A stretch of DNA of 64,000 bases from JAMXLO01 sp963791495 (GTDB lineage Bacteria; Pseudomonadota; Alphaproteobacteria; Acetobacterales; Acetobacteraceae), in contig CAWBST010000009.1 of the NCBI GenBank assembly GCA_963791495.1, positions 372,001-436,000 on the forward strand, written 5' to 3'. Each line of letters begins with the position of its first letter. Position 1 is the stretch's first letter. A program made the translations under genes and the position numbers. Below are positions 42,241-51,164 of the stretch, piece by piece. The notes under the pieces are model-generated. The model ran no database searches, was not told where the DNA came from, and was given only the letters and a program-made list of their open reading frames with translations.

Positions 42241-42371
42241 TCCCGGTCCCTCGCCACATACTGATCGGCACCAGCTCCGCCACCGGTACGCGCCGCTGCT
42301 GCGCCGCCGCGGCCGGCGAACTGATCAACCATGCGAAGATGCGCGTGCAATACTGGCGGAGGAGGACGGCC

Positions 42372-43190
42372 ATGGCGGACCCACTGGTCCTGTATGATGT
42401 TGACGACAAGGTCGGCATCATCACTCTGAATCGACCGGACAAGCTCAATGCGATCAGCCACGAGCTGCAGCACGCGCTGACCGAGACCTTCGCGCGCGCC
42501 GATGCCGATCCCGCGACCAGCGTCGTGCTGTTGCGAGCCGAGGGGCGCAGCTTCTGCGCAGGCTACGATATCGGCGCCAAGGGCCCCGACGCCGACGATT
42601 GGCGCAGCGATCCGACCAAGGCGCATGCGCATCTGCAGCCGCAGCTCGAATTCGAAATGATGCCGTGGCTGATGACGAAGCCGGTGATCGCATCGGTGCA
42701 AGGTCACGTGCTCGGCGGCGGATGCGAGCTCGTGATGCTGTGCGATCTGACGATTGCCGCCGACAATGCGACGTTCGGCGAACCTGAAGTGCGGTTTTCG
42801 TCGGTCGGCCCGGCAATCGTGATGCCGATGATCATCGGCTACAAGAAGGCGCGCGAACTGCTCTACTTCGGTGATCAGATCGACGCCCGCACCGCCCTCG
42901 ACCTCGGCATGATCAATCGCATCGTGCCGCTCGCCGAGTTGCGCAGCGTGAGCCTCGACTACGCAAGGCGCCTGTCGCTGATCTCGCCGGAGGCGCTGTA
43001 TGCGACGAAGCGCGCGGTCAACCGGGTCGCCGACGCCGCGGGGTTCCGCACCGCGCTCTACGCCGGGCTCGACGTTGTCGGCCCACTCTATGCTACGACC
43101 ACCGAGCTCGGAGCGCGGTTTCGCGAGATCGCGAAAACCGAGGGCGTGCCGGCCGCGGTAAGGTGGCGCTCGACTCAGTTCGAGAGATAG
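42372..43190 (+). CDS. Enoyl-CoA hydratase/isomerase family protein
   Basis: A 272-residue crotonase-fold protein; ATG 42372 follows GGAGGA. VGIITLNRPDKLNAIS, EGRSFCAGYDIGAKG and the oxyanion-hole region VIASVQGHVLGGGCELVMLC are typical. One catalytic Glu lies in TFGEPEVRFS. It may hydrate or isomerise an enoyl-CoA and would fit a degradative pathway with the acyl-CoA dehydrogenase at 39.5 kb. Confidence 0.93.
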   Translation: MADPLVLYDVDDKVGIITLNRPDKLNAISHELQHALTETFARADADPATSVVLLRAEGRSFCAGYDIGAKGPDADDWRSDPTKAHAHLQPQLEFEMMPWLMTKPVIASVQGHVLGGGCELVMLCDLTIAADNATFGEPEVRFSSVGPAIVMPMIIGYKKARELLYFGDQIDARTALDLGMINRIVPLAELRSVSLDYARRLSLISPEALYATKRAVNRVADAAGFRTALYAGLDVVGPLYATTTELGARFREIAKTEGVPAAVRWRSTQFER

Positions 43191-43963
43191 ATCGAGCGAC
43201 GACACAGGATACGGCTGCCCAACCTGTACCCACCAATCATAAGGGCTCCCACCCAAGCACCGCCGTTCACCATCGAACAGGCACTTGCCGCGTCGCTGCC
43301 TGATGAGTGAGCGATCGCCGCGAGACAATCCGTGGCAGGCGGCCTTACGTGTAGCGGCGCACAATGATGAACCGTTCGGCGCGCAATACAGCACCAGTTT
43401 CGACGCACATTACTTGAGACACAGCGCACGCTCGGTGAGACGGACGCGCAATAGATGACTGGCGACGCACGACCGCCGCAGTCGACCCTGAGCCGATCTT
43501 CCGCCTCGCACACATAGCGTCGCCTCGGCTATTTTGGCGTCGGCGTGAACGCCGCCGCGCTCGATGGCGCTACAACGCCCCACCTCGATAATCCATAACG
43601 GAGCCCATTGAGTTCTCAAATGCGAGCTTAACTTCGATCGTCCATTAACAAGAGAACGCTCGCTCGCATGTCCAGATCCAGGAACGCCTGACCGGCCATT
43701 TGATAATTGGGCGACGCCCGGGTGACGTGCTGGCCTGCCGCATGGACGTCGTGCACGCAGCGTTCGAGCCCGCCGCTCGTATACGGAGAGGCGGGGCACT
43801 GAGGACTTCTCTTCCGAACCGGGAGACTTCGGTCGTCGTTTCATCCGGTCAGATTAGCGCCCACCTGGCCGGCTGGCGCCGGACACCCCAGACATCCTCT
43901 ACGGTCGACAGCCTTGTGACCGCTTTTTGCACGTATCTTCAACTTACCCCTGAAGGAAAATCC
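43191..43963. other. Intergenic stretch with no recognisable gene
   Basis: About 770 bases between the crotonase gene and the molybdenum-hydroxylase fragment. Open frames exist on both strands, but none has a ribosome-binding site, domain or convincing composition. Only the last 40 bases (GAAGGAAAATCC) act as the translation start of the next gene. It looks like decayed DNA. Confidence 0.55.
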
Positions 43964-45110
43964 ATGCGCTTCGGTATCGGACAGCCCGTCCCTCGCAAAG
44001 AAGATCCGAGGTTCCTGACCGGACGGGGGCGGTTTGTCGCCGACATTGATCTCGCCCACCAGACCTACGCGGTCTTTATCCACGCGCCGCACGCCAGCGC
44101 CCGCATCCGCGGCATCGACAAAGCCGCCGCCGAGCATGCCCCGGGCGTTCACGCCATCCTGACCGGCGACGATTGGGCCGCCGCCGGCCTCGGTTGCCTG
44201 GAGACCAGGCTCATGTCCGAAGACGTCGGCGGGCCCAAAGGAATTCGCACCAGCATCTGGCCACTGGCCCGCGACCGGGTGCGCCATGTCGGGGAGCGTG
44301 TCGCCGTCGTCATCGCCGCGACTGAGGCGCAGGCGCGTGACGCGGCCGAAATGGTCGCAATCGACTACGATGTCCTGCCCGCCGTCGTCAGTCTGGTGGA
44401 TGCCCGGCACGCGGATGCGCCGTTGGTGCATGCCGAAGCCCCGGGCAACACCAGTTTCACGATGACCATGGGCGACACGGACGCGACCGCGCGGGCCTTC
44501 GCACGGGCGCGCCACGTCACCAAACTGACGGTCCGCAACAGCAGGCTCACCGCCGTCAGCATGGAGCCGCGCGGCTGCCTCTCCGATTACGATCCCGGCA
44601 CCCGCCGTCACACGCTCTACACCAGCACGCAGAACGTGCATGGCGTCCGCACGGCGCTGGCAAACGAGGTCTTGCACATTCCGCAAAACCGCATCCGCGT
44701 GATCGCGCGCGATGTGGGCGGCGGTTTCGGCATGAAAGGCCATACCTATCCCGAGGAAGCCGTCATCACCTGGGCCGCGCGGCACGTCGGCCGACCGGTC
44801 AAGTGGATCCCGTCCCGGACCGAGGCGCTGCTGACCGACTTTCACGGCCGCGACCAGACGGTCGACGCCGAACTGGCGCTGGACGCGGATGGACGGTTCC
44901 TGGCGTTGCGCTGGACCGGGGCGCACAATGCCGGAGCCTACGTCGCCGCCACTGGCGCCTTGCCGATCCTGGGTGCCATGATGTTGGCGCCTGGCGCATA
45001 CGACATCCCCGCCGCCGCCGTGACCGGCAGCCTGGTGTTCACCAACACCACGCCGACCAAGCCATATCGCGGCGCGGGCCGCCCCGAGGCGATTTACATC
45101 ATTGTGCGCC
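43964..45110 (+). pseudogene. Truncated molybdenum hydroxylase large subunit (CO/xanthine dehydrogenase type)
   Basis: ATG 43964 follows GAAGGAAAATCC. It reads FGIGQPVPRKEDPRFLTGRG, then DVGGGFGMKGHTYPEEAVIT and KPYRGAGRPEA, the typical first half of CoxL/XdhB-type molybdopterin subunits. Family members run to about 750-800 residues; here the match ends after about 380, near 45100, exactly where the toxin-antitoxin operon begins on the other strand. Medium and FeS subunits are not seen. It was probably cut by insertion of, or recombination at, the toxin-antitoxin locus. Confidence 0.88.
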
Positions 45111-45117
45111 GCTACAT

Positions 45118-45486
45118 TTACGCGCCCGCCTTCTCCTCCTCCCGCAACGCCCGCTCCACCGCCTCAGGCTCCCGCGCGATCACCGCCAGATACGCCAACA
45201 TCGCGCTGTCCGGCTGTGTGCGCCCCTGCTCCAGATCGCGCAGCCGCGCCACGTTGATCCGATACGCTTCTGCGAACTGACGCTGGCTCAGGCCGGTACG
45301 TCCCCGCACCGCCTGCACCCGCCGCGCCAACCGCACGCGCTCCAGCTCGTCATCGGTCAATGGTGGATTGTCGGGATCAGACTCGGCCGCCGCTGTGATC
45401 TCCTCATCTGTCATAGCATCCAGTCGTGCCTGCTCTTCTTTGCTCAAGGATGGCAGATTCTTTGGATCAAGAGTAAACCGTCGCAT
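45118..45486 (-). CDS. BrnA-like antitoxin with HTH (Xre-type) domain
   Basis: A 122-residue protein. The N-terminal acidic part (SLSKEEQARLDAMTDEEITA) would wrap the toxin, and the C-terminal HTH (GRTGLSQRQFAEAYRINVAR, then LRDLEQGRTQPDSAMLAYL) would bind DNA. It starts at ATG 45486, inside the end of the toxin gene (20-base overlap), the usual order for BrnT-BrnA pairs. It probably represses its own promoter. A truncated relative lies at 41491. Confidence 0.85.
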   Translation of the reverse strand: MRRFTLDPKNLPSLSKEEQARLDAMTDEEITAAAESDPDNPPLTDDELERVRLARRVQAVRGRTGLSQRQFAEAYRINVARLRDLEQGRTQPDSAMLAYLAVIAREPEAVERALREEEKAGA

Positions 45487-45883
45487 ACGCTCTGCGCTCC
45501 TTCGCGTTCGATCGACGCACCGATATGATCCGGATAGCGCCTTGGCGCATCGTGTAGACGACCGTGCATAGCCGTCCGTCGACGCTGCCAATGGCCTTGC
45601 GGCGCTGCTCCGCCTCCGCGGCCCGCGAGACATCAAAATCAACCGCCGCTTCATCACGGAACACACGAGCAGCGAACTCAAACCGCACGCCGTGTTTAGT
45701 CAGATTGACGGCCGCCTTCGTGTCATCCCATTCAAATTGTGCCTTGTCACTAATACGGGATTTCCGTATAGATGTCAATCGGAACGAGAGGCCGTCGTAT
45801 GGCAATCGCGTAAACGAAGCGTTGCGGATCCGATGCCCCGTACGCCGCCGCCAGTCTTTTGTGCTAATAACCTTGACAGTCAT
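45467..45883 (-). CDS. BrnT-family toxin (ribonuclease fold)
   Basis: The BrnT domain spans FEWDDTKAAVNLTKHGVRFE to RIISVRRSNAKERRAYATVY, with the KHGV, GR and RIISxR hallmarks. Known BrnT proteins are ribonucleases that cleave mRNA and are neutralised by BrnA. The open frame begins about 45 residues before the domain, and the true start is unclear: no in-frame ATG or GTG with a ribosome-binding site lies near FEW, and a promoter-like element overlaps the extension. A small indel at the 5' end is possible. Confidence 0.78.
   Translation of the reverse strand: MTVKVISTKDWRRRTGHRIRNASFTRLPYDGLSFRLTSIRKSRISDKAQFEWDDTKAAVNLTKHGVRFEFAARVFRDEAAVDFDVSRAAEAEQRRKAIGSVDGRLCTVVYTMRQGAIRIISVRRSNAKERRAYATVYS
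45750..45778 (-). promoter_or_regulatory. Promoter and operator-like palindrome of the toxin-antitoxin operon
   Basis: On the minus strand: TTGACA, 17 bases, TATTAG. Within the spacer and -10 lies ATACGG-N5-CCGTAT (45753-45769), a good candidate for BrnA binding. If real, transcription starts near 45743 and the toxin's N-terminal extension is not made. Confidence 0.5.
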
Positions 45884-45908
45884 GCATACTAACTGCTATC
45901 GTCCCGCC

Positions 45909-46583
45909 ATGGACGCCACGCCTCAGCCTGACCTCCCCACGCTCCCCCGGGATCTGTACTACCTCGCCGTCCACGCCCTCCGCGGCGCGCTCCCCCCGCC
46001 CGTGACCAACTCAGCCGAAGACCGCAGCCGCCGCGACCACGCCATCATCGCCGACGTCGCCTCGCTGCGCCCCGTCAACACGGCCGAGGTGATCCTCGCC
46101 TCGCAGTGCGTCGCCGCAAACGCCCAGGCGCTCGACTGCCTGCGCCTCGCCCGCCTCTACCCGGCGGACGTTCCGCATGTCCTGAAATGCTCCGCGCAGT
46201 CCGCCAGCATGATGCGGCAGTCGCGCGGCGCGCTCGGACAATTGCTGCGCCTGCAGGCCGCACGCGAGACGCACAAGCCGGACACCAACACGCGCGATAC
46301 GGCTGCAGCGAAAGAGGCCCGTGCGGCGCCCACCGCGATTGCCGAACCGCCCGCGCCGCAACCCGCACTCGAAGACAAGCCCCACAACCTCACCAAGGCC
46401 GAGGAATACGCACTCGCCAACCCCAGTAGTGCCGCACTGATCCGTTCGCTCGGCCGCCTGCCGAAAAAATTCGACGACGGCACGATGTCACCCGAACTGG
46501 TCCACGACATCGTCAACAGCGACAGCCCCATCCTCCAGACACTCGTCAAGAAACCCGCTCACCGCCTCGCCGCCGCAGCCTGA
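45909..46583 (+). CDS. Hypothetical protein
   Basis: A 224-residue protein starting MDATPQPDLPTLPRDLYYLA. The first 125 residues look folded (LDCLRLARLYPADVPHVLKC; SASMMRQSRGALGQLLRLQA), then a Pro/Ala-rich linker, then a short C-terminal segment. I recall unnamed relatives in Rhodospirillales, often near mobile DNA, but no function. It is divergent from the toxin gene with a gap of 25 bases. Confidence 0.6.
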   Translation: MDATPQPDLPTLPRDLYYLAVHALRGALPPPVTNSAEDRSRRDHAIIADVASLRPVNTAEVILASQCVAANAQALDCLRLARLYPADVPHVLKCSAQSASMMRQSRGALGQLLRLQAARETHKPDTNTRDTAAAKEARAAPTAIAEPPAPQPALEDKPHNLTKAEEYALANPSSAALIRSLGRLPKKFDDGTMSPELVHDIVNSDSPILQTLVKKPAHRLAAAA

Positions 46584-46607
46584 GCACCCGAGCATCGTCA
46601 GTCATAA

Positions 46608-46627
46608 ATGCCGGCCTTCGCCGGCAT
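46608..46627. repeat. Short palindrome, REP-like
   Basis: ATGCCGGC-CTTC-GCCGGCAT, an 8-bp perfect inverted repeat, 24 bases after the hypothetical gene's stop. It is similar to widespread dispersed palindromes and may act as a transcript end. Confidence 0.6.
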
Positions 46628-46669
46628 GACGAGCCGTTCTGCCGCAGCGGGCACAATAGAAGAAGGTTG

Positions 46670-46788
46670 AACCGCAGATGCACGCAGATAAACGCTGATA
46701 AGATCAGCGGCAATGCGCCCAAGGCCGGCGCCCCTCGCACTGGTGAGACGGACCTCATCTGCGTTTATCTGCGTGCATCTGCGGTTGA
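46670..46788. repeat. 30-base inverted repeat pair
   Basis: AACCGCAGATGCACGCAGAT continues to AAACGCTGAT at 46670-46699 and returns inverted at 46757-46788 with a single mismatch in the arm. The 57 bases in between hold no gene. A similar sequence type recurs in many unrelated genomes, by memory. Confidence 0.7.
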
Positions 46789-46884
46789 AAATCCTTTTTT
46801 ACTTCTAAAGCTGCGTCGCTCCGTCTCACCCACAGCGAATTGAGACGCTGCCGAGACGCGAGTTCCCTTCCGCCCGCCATGTAT

Positions 46885-47283
46885 TCAGATCGTCCGGCCC
46901 GGCTGGATCAAATCCCAACGGTTCCCGTATAGGTCTCGGAATACGGCCACGACACCATAGGCCTCGTATCGCGGCGTCTCCTCGAAGACCACACCGCGTC
47001 GGACATAAGCCGCGTAGTCTCTTGTGAGATCGTCAGTGTGCAAGAACAGGAACACTCGCCCACCAGTCTGCGCCCCGACTGCGGCGATTTGGCGGTCTCC
47101 CGCAGCCTTGGCCAACAGCAACGCGGTCTGCGGCTGACCTGGGGGGCGCACAACCACCCACCGCTTGTGGTCGCCCAACGGCGTATCTTCGACGAGCTCG
47201 AACCCCAGCCGATCAACGTAGAATTCGATCGCCTCGTCATAGTCGCGCACAACCAGAGCGACCAAAGCGATATGCTGAAACAT
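46885..47283 (-). CDS. VOC-family protein
   Basis: A 132-residue glyoxalase-fold protein: FQHIALVALVVRDYDEAIEF with the first His ligand, YVDRLGFELVEDT, and the C-terminal FRDLYGNRWDLIQPGRT. The position of the final metal Glu is taken by Asp (WDLIQ), as in some members. It is divergent from the MFS gene. The substrate is unknown; it may be an antibiotic-binding or isomerase-type protein. Confidence 0.86.
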   Translation of the reverse strand: MFQHIALVALVVRDYDEAIEFYVDRLGFELVEDTPLGDHKRWVVVRPPGQPQTALLLAKAAGDRQIAAVGAQTGGRVFLFLHTDDLTRDYAAYVRRGVVFEETPRYEAYGVVAVFRDLYGNRWDLIQPGRTI

Positions 47284-47474
47284 GGTTCGTTCGTCTCCTC
47301 CTTGACGCTCCGTGGATCCGGCATCGCCGCAAAGCAGTCACCGGGCAGTCCCATGGACCCCTCCAGCTCAAGGAGTCGACACATGAATCCTTATCCCGTA
47401 GCCGGGGGAATAGCTCAGTCAGTCAAATGCGATTCCCCGATGGTCTGAGGCAAAAGTTACGGGAGGTAGCATCC

Positions 47475-48821
47475 ATGGCAGCCACATACGCCTCCGCGAC
47501 CGAGACGGCACTGGAAGGCCAGCGGCTCGGTGCCTTGCAGATCCGCGTCGCCATCCTGTGTGCACTGGCACAGGGCTTCGACGGCTACGACATCAGCGCG
47601 ATCGGCATGGCCGCGCCGTCGCTGTCGCACGCCTGGAACGTGCCACCGGCGGCGTTCGCAAGCGCCTTCGTCATGTCGAATGTCGGCGTCATGGTGGGCG
47701 CGCTGGCATCGGGTCCCGCCGGCGACCGCCTGGGCCGCAAGCCGGTCATTCTGACCAGCCTGCTGTTCCTCGGCGTGTTCTCGTTCGCCACCGCGTATGC
47801 CGGCTCGATCCCGATGCTGGCATTCCTGCGCTTCATGACCGGCATCGGCATCGGTGCACTGATGCCGTCCACCGTCGCCCTGACGTCCGACTACGCGCCG
47901 GACCGGCTGCGCGCCACCGTCACCATGTGGGTGTTCGCCGGCAATCCACTGGGCGGGTTCCTCGGTGGCCAATTGATCGCGGCGCTGCTGCCGATATTCG
48001 GCTGGCAGGTGATCTTCCACATCGGCGGCGCACTGCCGCTGCTGCTGTTCCCGGTGCTGCTGCTGTGGCTGCCGGAGTCGCCGCGCTTCCTGCTGACGCG
48101 CGGCAGGCGCTCGCCCGCCGCGCTGCGCATCTTCGCCGACATGGGCATCGATCCCGACGCGGCTGTCGCGGGTCCTGCGCAGCACGTCGACGTGGCACGC
48201 GGCAATCCGATCCGGGCCTTGTTCGCCGACGGATACGCACTGCGCACTGTGCTGTTCTGGATCATGTTCTTCGCCAGCCTGCTCAGCCTCTACCTGATCG
48301 GCTTCTGGCTGCCGACGGTCCTTCACCTGGAGGGATTCTCGCCGGCTCAGGCGGTATTCGCGTCGAGCCTCTATTCCGCCGGTGGCGCACTCAGTGTGCT
48401 GCTACTGGGCCCGCTCGCGACCAGGCTCGGCACGGATCGTGTACTGACGGCCTGCCTGGCGTGCGGGGTCATCGTAATCGCGGCTGTGGCGCTGGCAGCT
48501 CTGCCGTACCTCGCGCTGCTGGCAACGATCTTCATCATGGGCGTGTGCGTGGTCGGCGGACAGTTGGGTGCCAACGGATTGTCCGCCGCCAAATACCCGG
48601 CCCGCATGCGCACCACCGGCGTCGGCTGGGCGCTGGGCATCGGCCGGCTCGGCGGCATCTTCGGCCCCGGGCTGGGCGGCTTCCTGCTGGCGCAGGGCTG
48701 GCAGGCGCCGCACATCCTGCTGTGCGCCTGCCTCACCGCCGCCATCGCCGCACTCTGCGTCGTGGTGATGCAACTACCTGCGGCGCAGGTGGAAGACGAT
48801 CCCATCCCGCGACGGACGTGA
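47475..48821 (+). CDS. MFS transporter, aromatic acid:H+ symporter type
   Basis: A 448-residue, 12-helix MFS carrier; ATG 47475 follows GGGAGG. GFDGYDISAIGMAAPSLSHA in helix 1 is the DGxD-type motif of aromatic-acid symporters (PcaK/BenK group), GDRLGRKPVI is the loop 2-3 motif, and LLLWLPESPRFLL follows helix 6. It would bring in an aromatic or similar acid with a proton, agreeing with the ring-cleavage genes elsewhere in the window. Confidence 0.92.
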   Translation: MAATYASATETALEGQRLGALQIRVAILCALAQGFDGYDISAIGMAAPSLSHAWNVPPAAFASAFVMSNVGVMVGALASGPAGDRLGRKPVILTSLLFLGVFSFATAYAGSIPMLAFLRFMTGIGIGALMPSTVALTSDYAPDRLRATVTMWVFAGNPLGGFLGGQLIAALLPIFGWQVIFHIGGALPLLLFPVLLLWLPESPRFLLTRGRRSPAALRIFADMGIDPDAAVAGPAQHVDVARGNPIRALFADGYALRTVLFWIMFFASLLSLYLIGFWLPTVLHLEGFSPAQAVFASSLYSAGGALSVLLLGPLATRLGTDRVLTACLACGVIVIAAVALAALPYLALLATIFIMGVCVVGGQLGANGLSAAKYPARMRTTGVGWALGIGRLGGIFGPGLGGFLLAQGWQAPHILLCACLTAAIAALCVVVMQLPAAQVEDDPIPRRT

Positions 48822-48849
48822 CCGACGAGGCCTGAGGCAGTCGCGCTAT

Positions 48850-49161
48850 TCAGCCGACCTTCTGGCCACCCATCGCCTGCTTGATCAGCCCTACGATGGC
48901 CATCAGGACGCCTCCGCCGACACCGCCAGAAACAATCTGGCCGATGATCGAGCCGATATCGAGACCTCCTGCACCGGCTGCTTCGCCGCCACCGCCAAGG
49001 AACTGACCGATGATCTGCGCGCCGACACCACCGCCGATCACACCGGCGATCGTATTTCCGACAACTCCCAGATCAAACTGCTTCAGTAGCGAGCCGGCAA
49101 TATTGCCGCCCGCGCCACCGGCAACCAGCTGAATGATCAGCCCGACAATTCCACCCCACAT
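48850..49161 (-). CDS. Glycine-rich small membrane protein
   Basis: A 103-residue protein with Gly-rich hydrophobic segments (MWGGIVGLIIQLVAGGAGGN; GVIGGGVGAQIIGQFLGGGG). ATG 49161 has GGGGGAAG upstream. It resembles unnamed alphaproteobacterial membrane proteins. It follows hsp20 on the same strand after a strong hairpin, so a role in envelope stress is possible but unproven. Confidence 0.7.
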   Translation of the reverse strand: MWGGIVGLIIQLVAGGAGGNIAGSLLKQFDLGVVGNTIAGVIGGGVGAQIIGQFLGGGGEAAGAGGLDIGSIIGQIVSGGVGGGVLMAIVGLIKQAMGGQKVG

Positions 49162-49188
49162 GACTTCCCCCTTTCGTATAACGGTGAT

Positions 49189-49212
49189 CACGGCCCGCTT
49201 TCACGGGCCGTG
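49189..49212 (-). terminator. Strong hairpin after hsp20
   Basis: CACGGCCCG and CGGGCCGTG form a 9-bp perfect stem with a 6-base loop just after the hsp20 stop. There is no T-run behind it, so it may be a processing or partial termination site. Confidence 0.45.
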
Positions 49213-49227
49213 ACGGTGAACGCTGCG

Positions 49228-49752
49228 TCAGGCAGCTGCCTTCACCTCGATCTTCTTCTCTGCCTCCTTCGCCTTCGCTGTCTTCGGCATGCCGATGGTC
49301 AGCACACCCTTGGCGAAGTCAGCGGTGATCTTCTCGCGATCAACGCCTTCAGGCAGCGTGAAGCTGCGCTGGAACGAACCGTAGGAACGCTCGGACAGGT
49401 AGAAGTTCTTCTCCTTCTGCTCCTTCTCGGCGCGCTTCTCGCCCTTCAGCGTGAGCGTACCGTCCGACACCACGACCTCGATCTCCTTCTCGCTCATGCC
49501 CGGCAGTTCCGCCGTCACCTTGTAGCCGGCCTCGTCCTCGGTGATGTCCACCGCCGGCGTCGGCATGGTGAACGCACTCTCGTAGCGGGCCGTCGGCTCC
49601 ATATCGAACATGCGCCGCAGTGACGGCATCCCCCAGCCGCCCGCGAACCGGTCGAACAGCCGGTCCATCTCGGTGCGGAAGGAACGCCAGGATTCGGGTG
49701 CTCCGGCTGGCACAGGAGCGGTCTTCTTCACTTCGACAGGTGTATTCGCCAT
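49228..49752 (-). CDS. Hsp20/alpha-crystallin small heat-shock protein
   Basis: A 174-residue small heat-shock protein. The alpha-crystallin domain spans PAVDITEDEAGYKVTAELPG to the A-x-x-x-n-GVL motif in ADFAKGVLTIGMPK. The N-terminal arm is Trp/Phe-rich (LFDRFAGGWGMPSLRRMF). These ATP-independent chaperones hold unfolding proteins for refolding. It starts at ATG 49752 after GGAGAACATCC. Confidence 0.96.
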   Translation of the reverse strand: MANTPVEVKKTAPVPAGAPESWRSFRTEMDRLFDRFAGGWGMPSLRRMFDMEPTARYESAFTMPTPAVDITEDEAGYKVTAELPGMSEKEIEVVVSDGTLTLKGEKRAEKEQKEKNFYLSERSYGSFQRSFTLPEGVDREKITADFAKGVLTIGMPKTAKAKEAEKKIEVKAAA

Positions 49753-49838
49753 TGGATGTTCTCCAATCTTGAGTTTGGAAGTCTGCCTTCCCGACGGCGC
49801 ACGTTGTCAGCCGTGGCGTGACGCCGCATTGATGCAGA

Positions 49839-50306
49839 TCAAACAGGCGGACGCCGCGCCGGACTGACCCATTCACGAACGTGTGGCCACAGCTCGTGAT
49901 CCGGTGTCTTCACCAGATCCTTCTCGAGCGCGCCGACCAGCTTCACCTGCGTCGCGGCGTCGAGTGCCTCGCGCAGTTCATGCAGTGCGCGCGGCGGCGC
50001 CACGATCAGCAGTTCGTCGAACTCATTGCGTCCCGACGCCGCGTTGAGCTGCTCGCCGACCAGCCGTACGAACTTCTCCATCTCCATCGCGTGCAGATCG
50101 TGCCGTGGGCCGACTCCATGCCGCGCTGTCGAACCACTCTCGAACGACCGGCCGGGCCGATCGGAGCCGATGTCGCGCGACCGCAGGTGGGCAGACGTGG
50201 AGTCGAGCGAGCCGATCGTTCGCAGCACATTGTCAGCATCCGGCTGGACGAAGCGCGCGTGCTCGCCGTCGGCGATGGCGATGCGTAGGGTCACTGGTCT
50301 TGCCAT
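49839..50306 (-). CDS. Host-attachment-family protein
   Basis: A 155-residue protein of the family annotated from an Agrobacterium host attachment protein: TLRIAIADGEHARFVQPDAD at the start, MEKFVRLVGEQLNAA in the middle, and FDELLIVAPPRALHELREAL, then LEKDLVKTPDHELWPHV. The family has an RNase H/baeRF-like fold; its molecular role is not settled. It precedes hsp20 on the same strand. Confidence 0.88.
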   Translation of the reverse strand: MARPVTLRIAIADGEHARFVQPDADNVLRTIGSLDSTSAHLRSRDIGSDRPGRSFESGSTARHGVGPRHDLHAMEMEKFVRLVGEQLNAASGRNEFDELLIVAPPRALHELREALDAATQVKLVGALEKDLVKTPDHELWPHVREWVSPARRPPV

Positions 50307-50387
50307 GATGGCACCTCCTTGGTGGAGGCCATGCTGCGCCGCTCCGAGCCGCCGCGCTTTGATCTGGATCAGCGATCCATCGAACCC

Positions 50388-51164
50388 TCAGCCGGCACCG
50401 CCATACTGCCCGCGCACGATCTCGGCCAGGCGCCGCAGTTCTGTCGGCGGCAGCTTGCCCACCACGGTGTAGCCGACACCCTTGTCGATCCAGGCGCAGC
50501 CATCGACGTGGGCGAAGTCGATGTGCTGGATCGGCAGGCTTGCCGCGGCGTGCAGCGGCAGCACGAACACCGTGAGGCGCACGCCTTGCGGACCGTCATA
50601 CATGAAGAGGCCGGCCGGCCCGTCCGGTGTCGCGGCGAGGCGGCCGCCGATGTAGTTGAAGCCGTCGGCCGACAGGTCCGGCGGCGCCACCTTATGGTTG
50701 AGCCGGTTCGATACCCAGCGAGACAGGTCGTCGCGCTGCAAGGCGCCGAGTTCGGTCGGGCGCCGCAGGTCGGCGGTGTAGACCACATGGTTGGCCACGG
50801 CCTGCTGGGCCAGCAGCGTGAGTGCGGCGGTCGGCTCCTGGCCGCCATGCAGGAACCAGCCGCTTGCGCCGCCCAGGCCGAACGACAGCAGCACGGCGGC
50901 CGCCGCACGCCAGGGCAGCCGCCGGCTCAGCCGCGCCTGCACCAGCCGCTCCAGCCCGAGCCGCGGCGGGATCGGCTCCGCCGCGACGGGAGCAAAAGCC
51001 GCCCGCAGCGCGTCCCGCTGCGCCTTCCACGCGGCCACCTGACGCGCGACGTCCGGGTGATCCTGCAGGTAGCGCAGCACAATCGGCCGGCGATCCGCAT
51101 CCAACCGGTCGTCGACATAAGCGTGCAGCTCTTCCTCGGCGATCGGCCGGCCAGGGTCGCTCAT
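50388..51164 (-). CDS. Anti-sigma factor (membrane-bound)
   Basis: A 258-residue protein with an N-terminal anti-sigma domain (EEELHAYVDDRLDADRRPIV), one membrane helix near residues 85-104 (AAAVLLSFGLGGASGWFLHG) and a periplasmic sensor part. The His-Cys zinc motif is absent, as in the ChrR-free type. Its start overlaps the ECF sigma stop by four bases. It should hold the sigma factor inactive until an envelope signal comes. Confidence 0.9.
   Translation of the reverse strand: MSDPGRPIAEEELHAYVDDRLDADRRPIVLRYLQDHPDVARQVAAWKAQRDALRAAFAPVAAEPIPPRLGLERLVQARLSRRLPWRAAAAVLLSFGLGGASGWFLHGGQEPTAALTLLAQQAVANHVVYTADLRRPTELGALQRDDLSRWVSNRLNHKVAPPDLSADGFNYIGGRLAATPDGPAGLFMYDGPQGVRLTVFVLPLHAAASLPIQHIDFAHVDGCAWIDKGVGYTVVGKLPPTELRRLAEIVRGQYGGAG

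Noticed and set aside
43410..43844. A 144-codon minus-strand frame between the crotonase and molybdenum hydroxylase genes
   Set aside because: Arg/Ser-rich composition, no start signal and no domain; typical of a chance frame in GC-rich DNA.
47401..47440. tRNA-like string GGGGAATAGCTCAGTC
   Set aside because: It recalls a tRNA D-arm, but GGGGAAT pairs with ATTCCCC only 20 bases later, leaving no anticodon or T arm. It is a simple hairpin.
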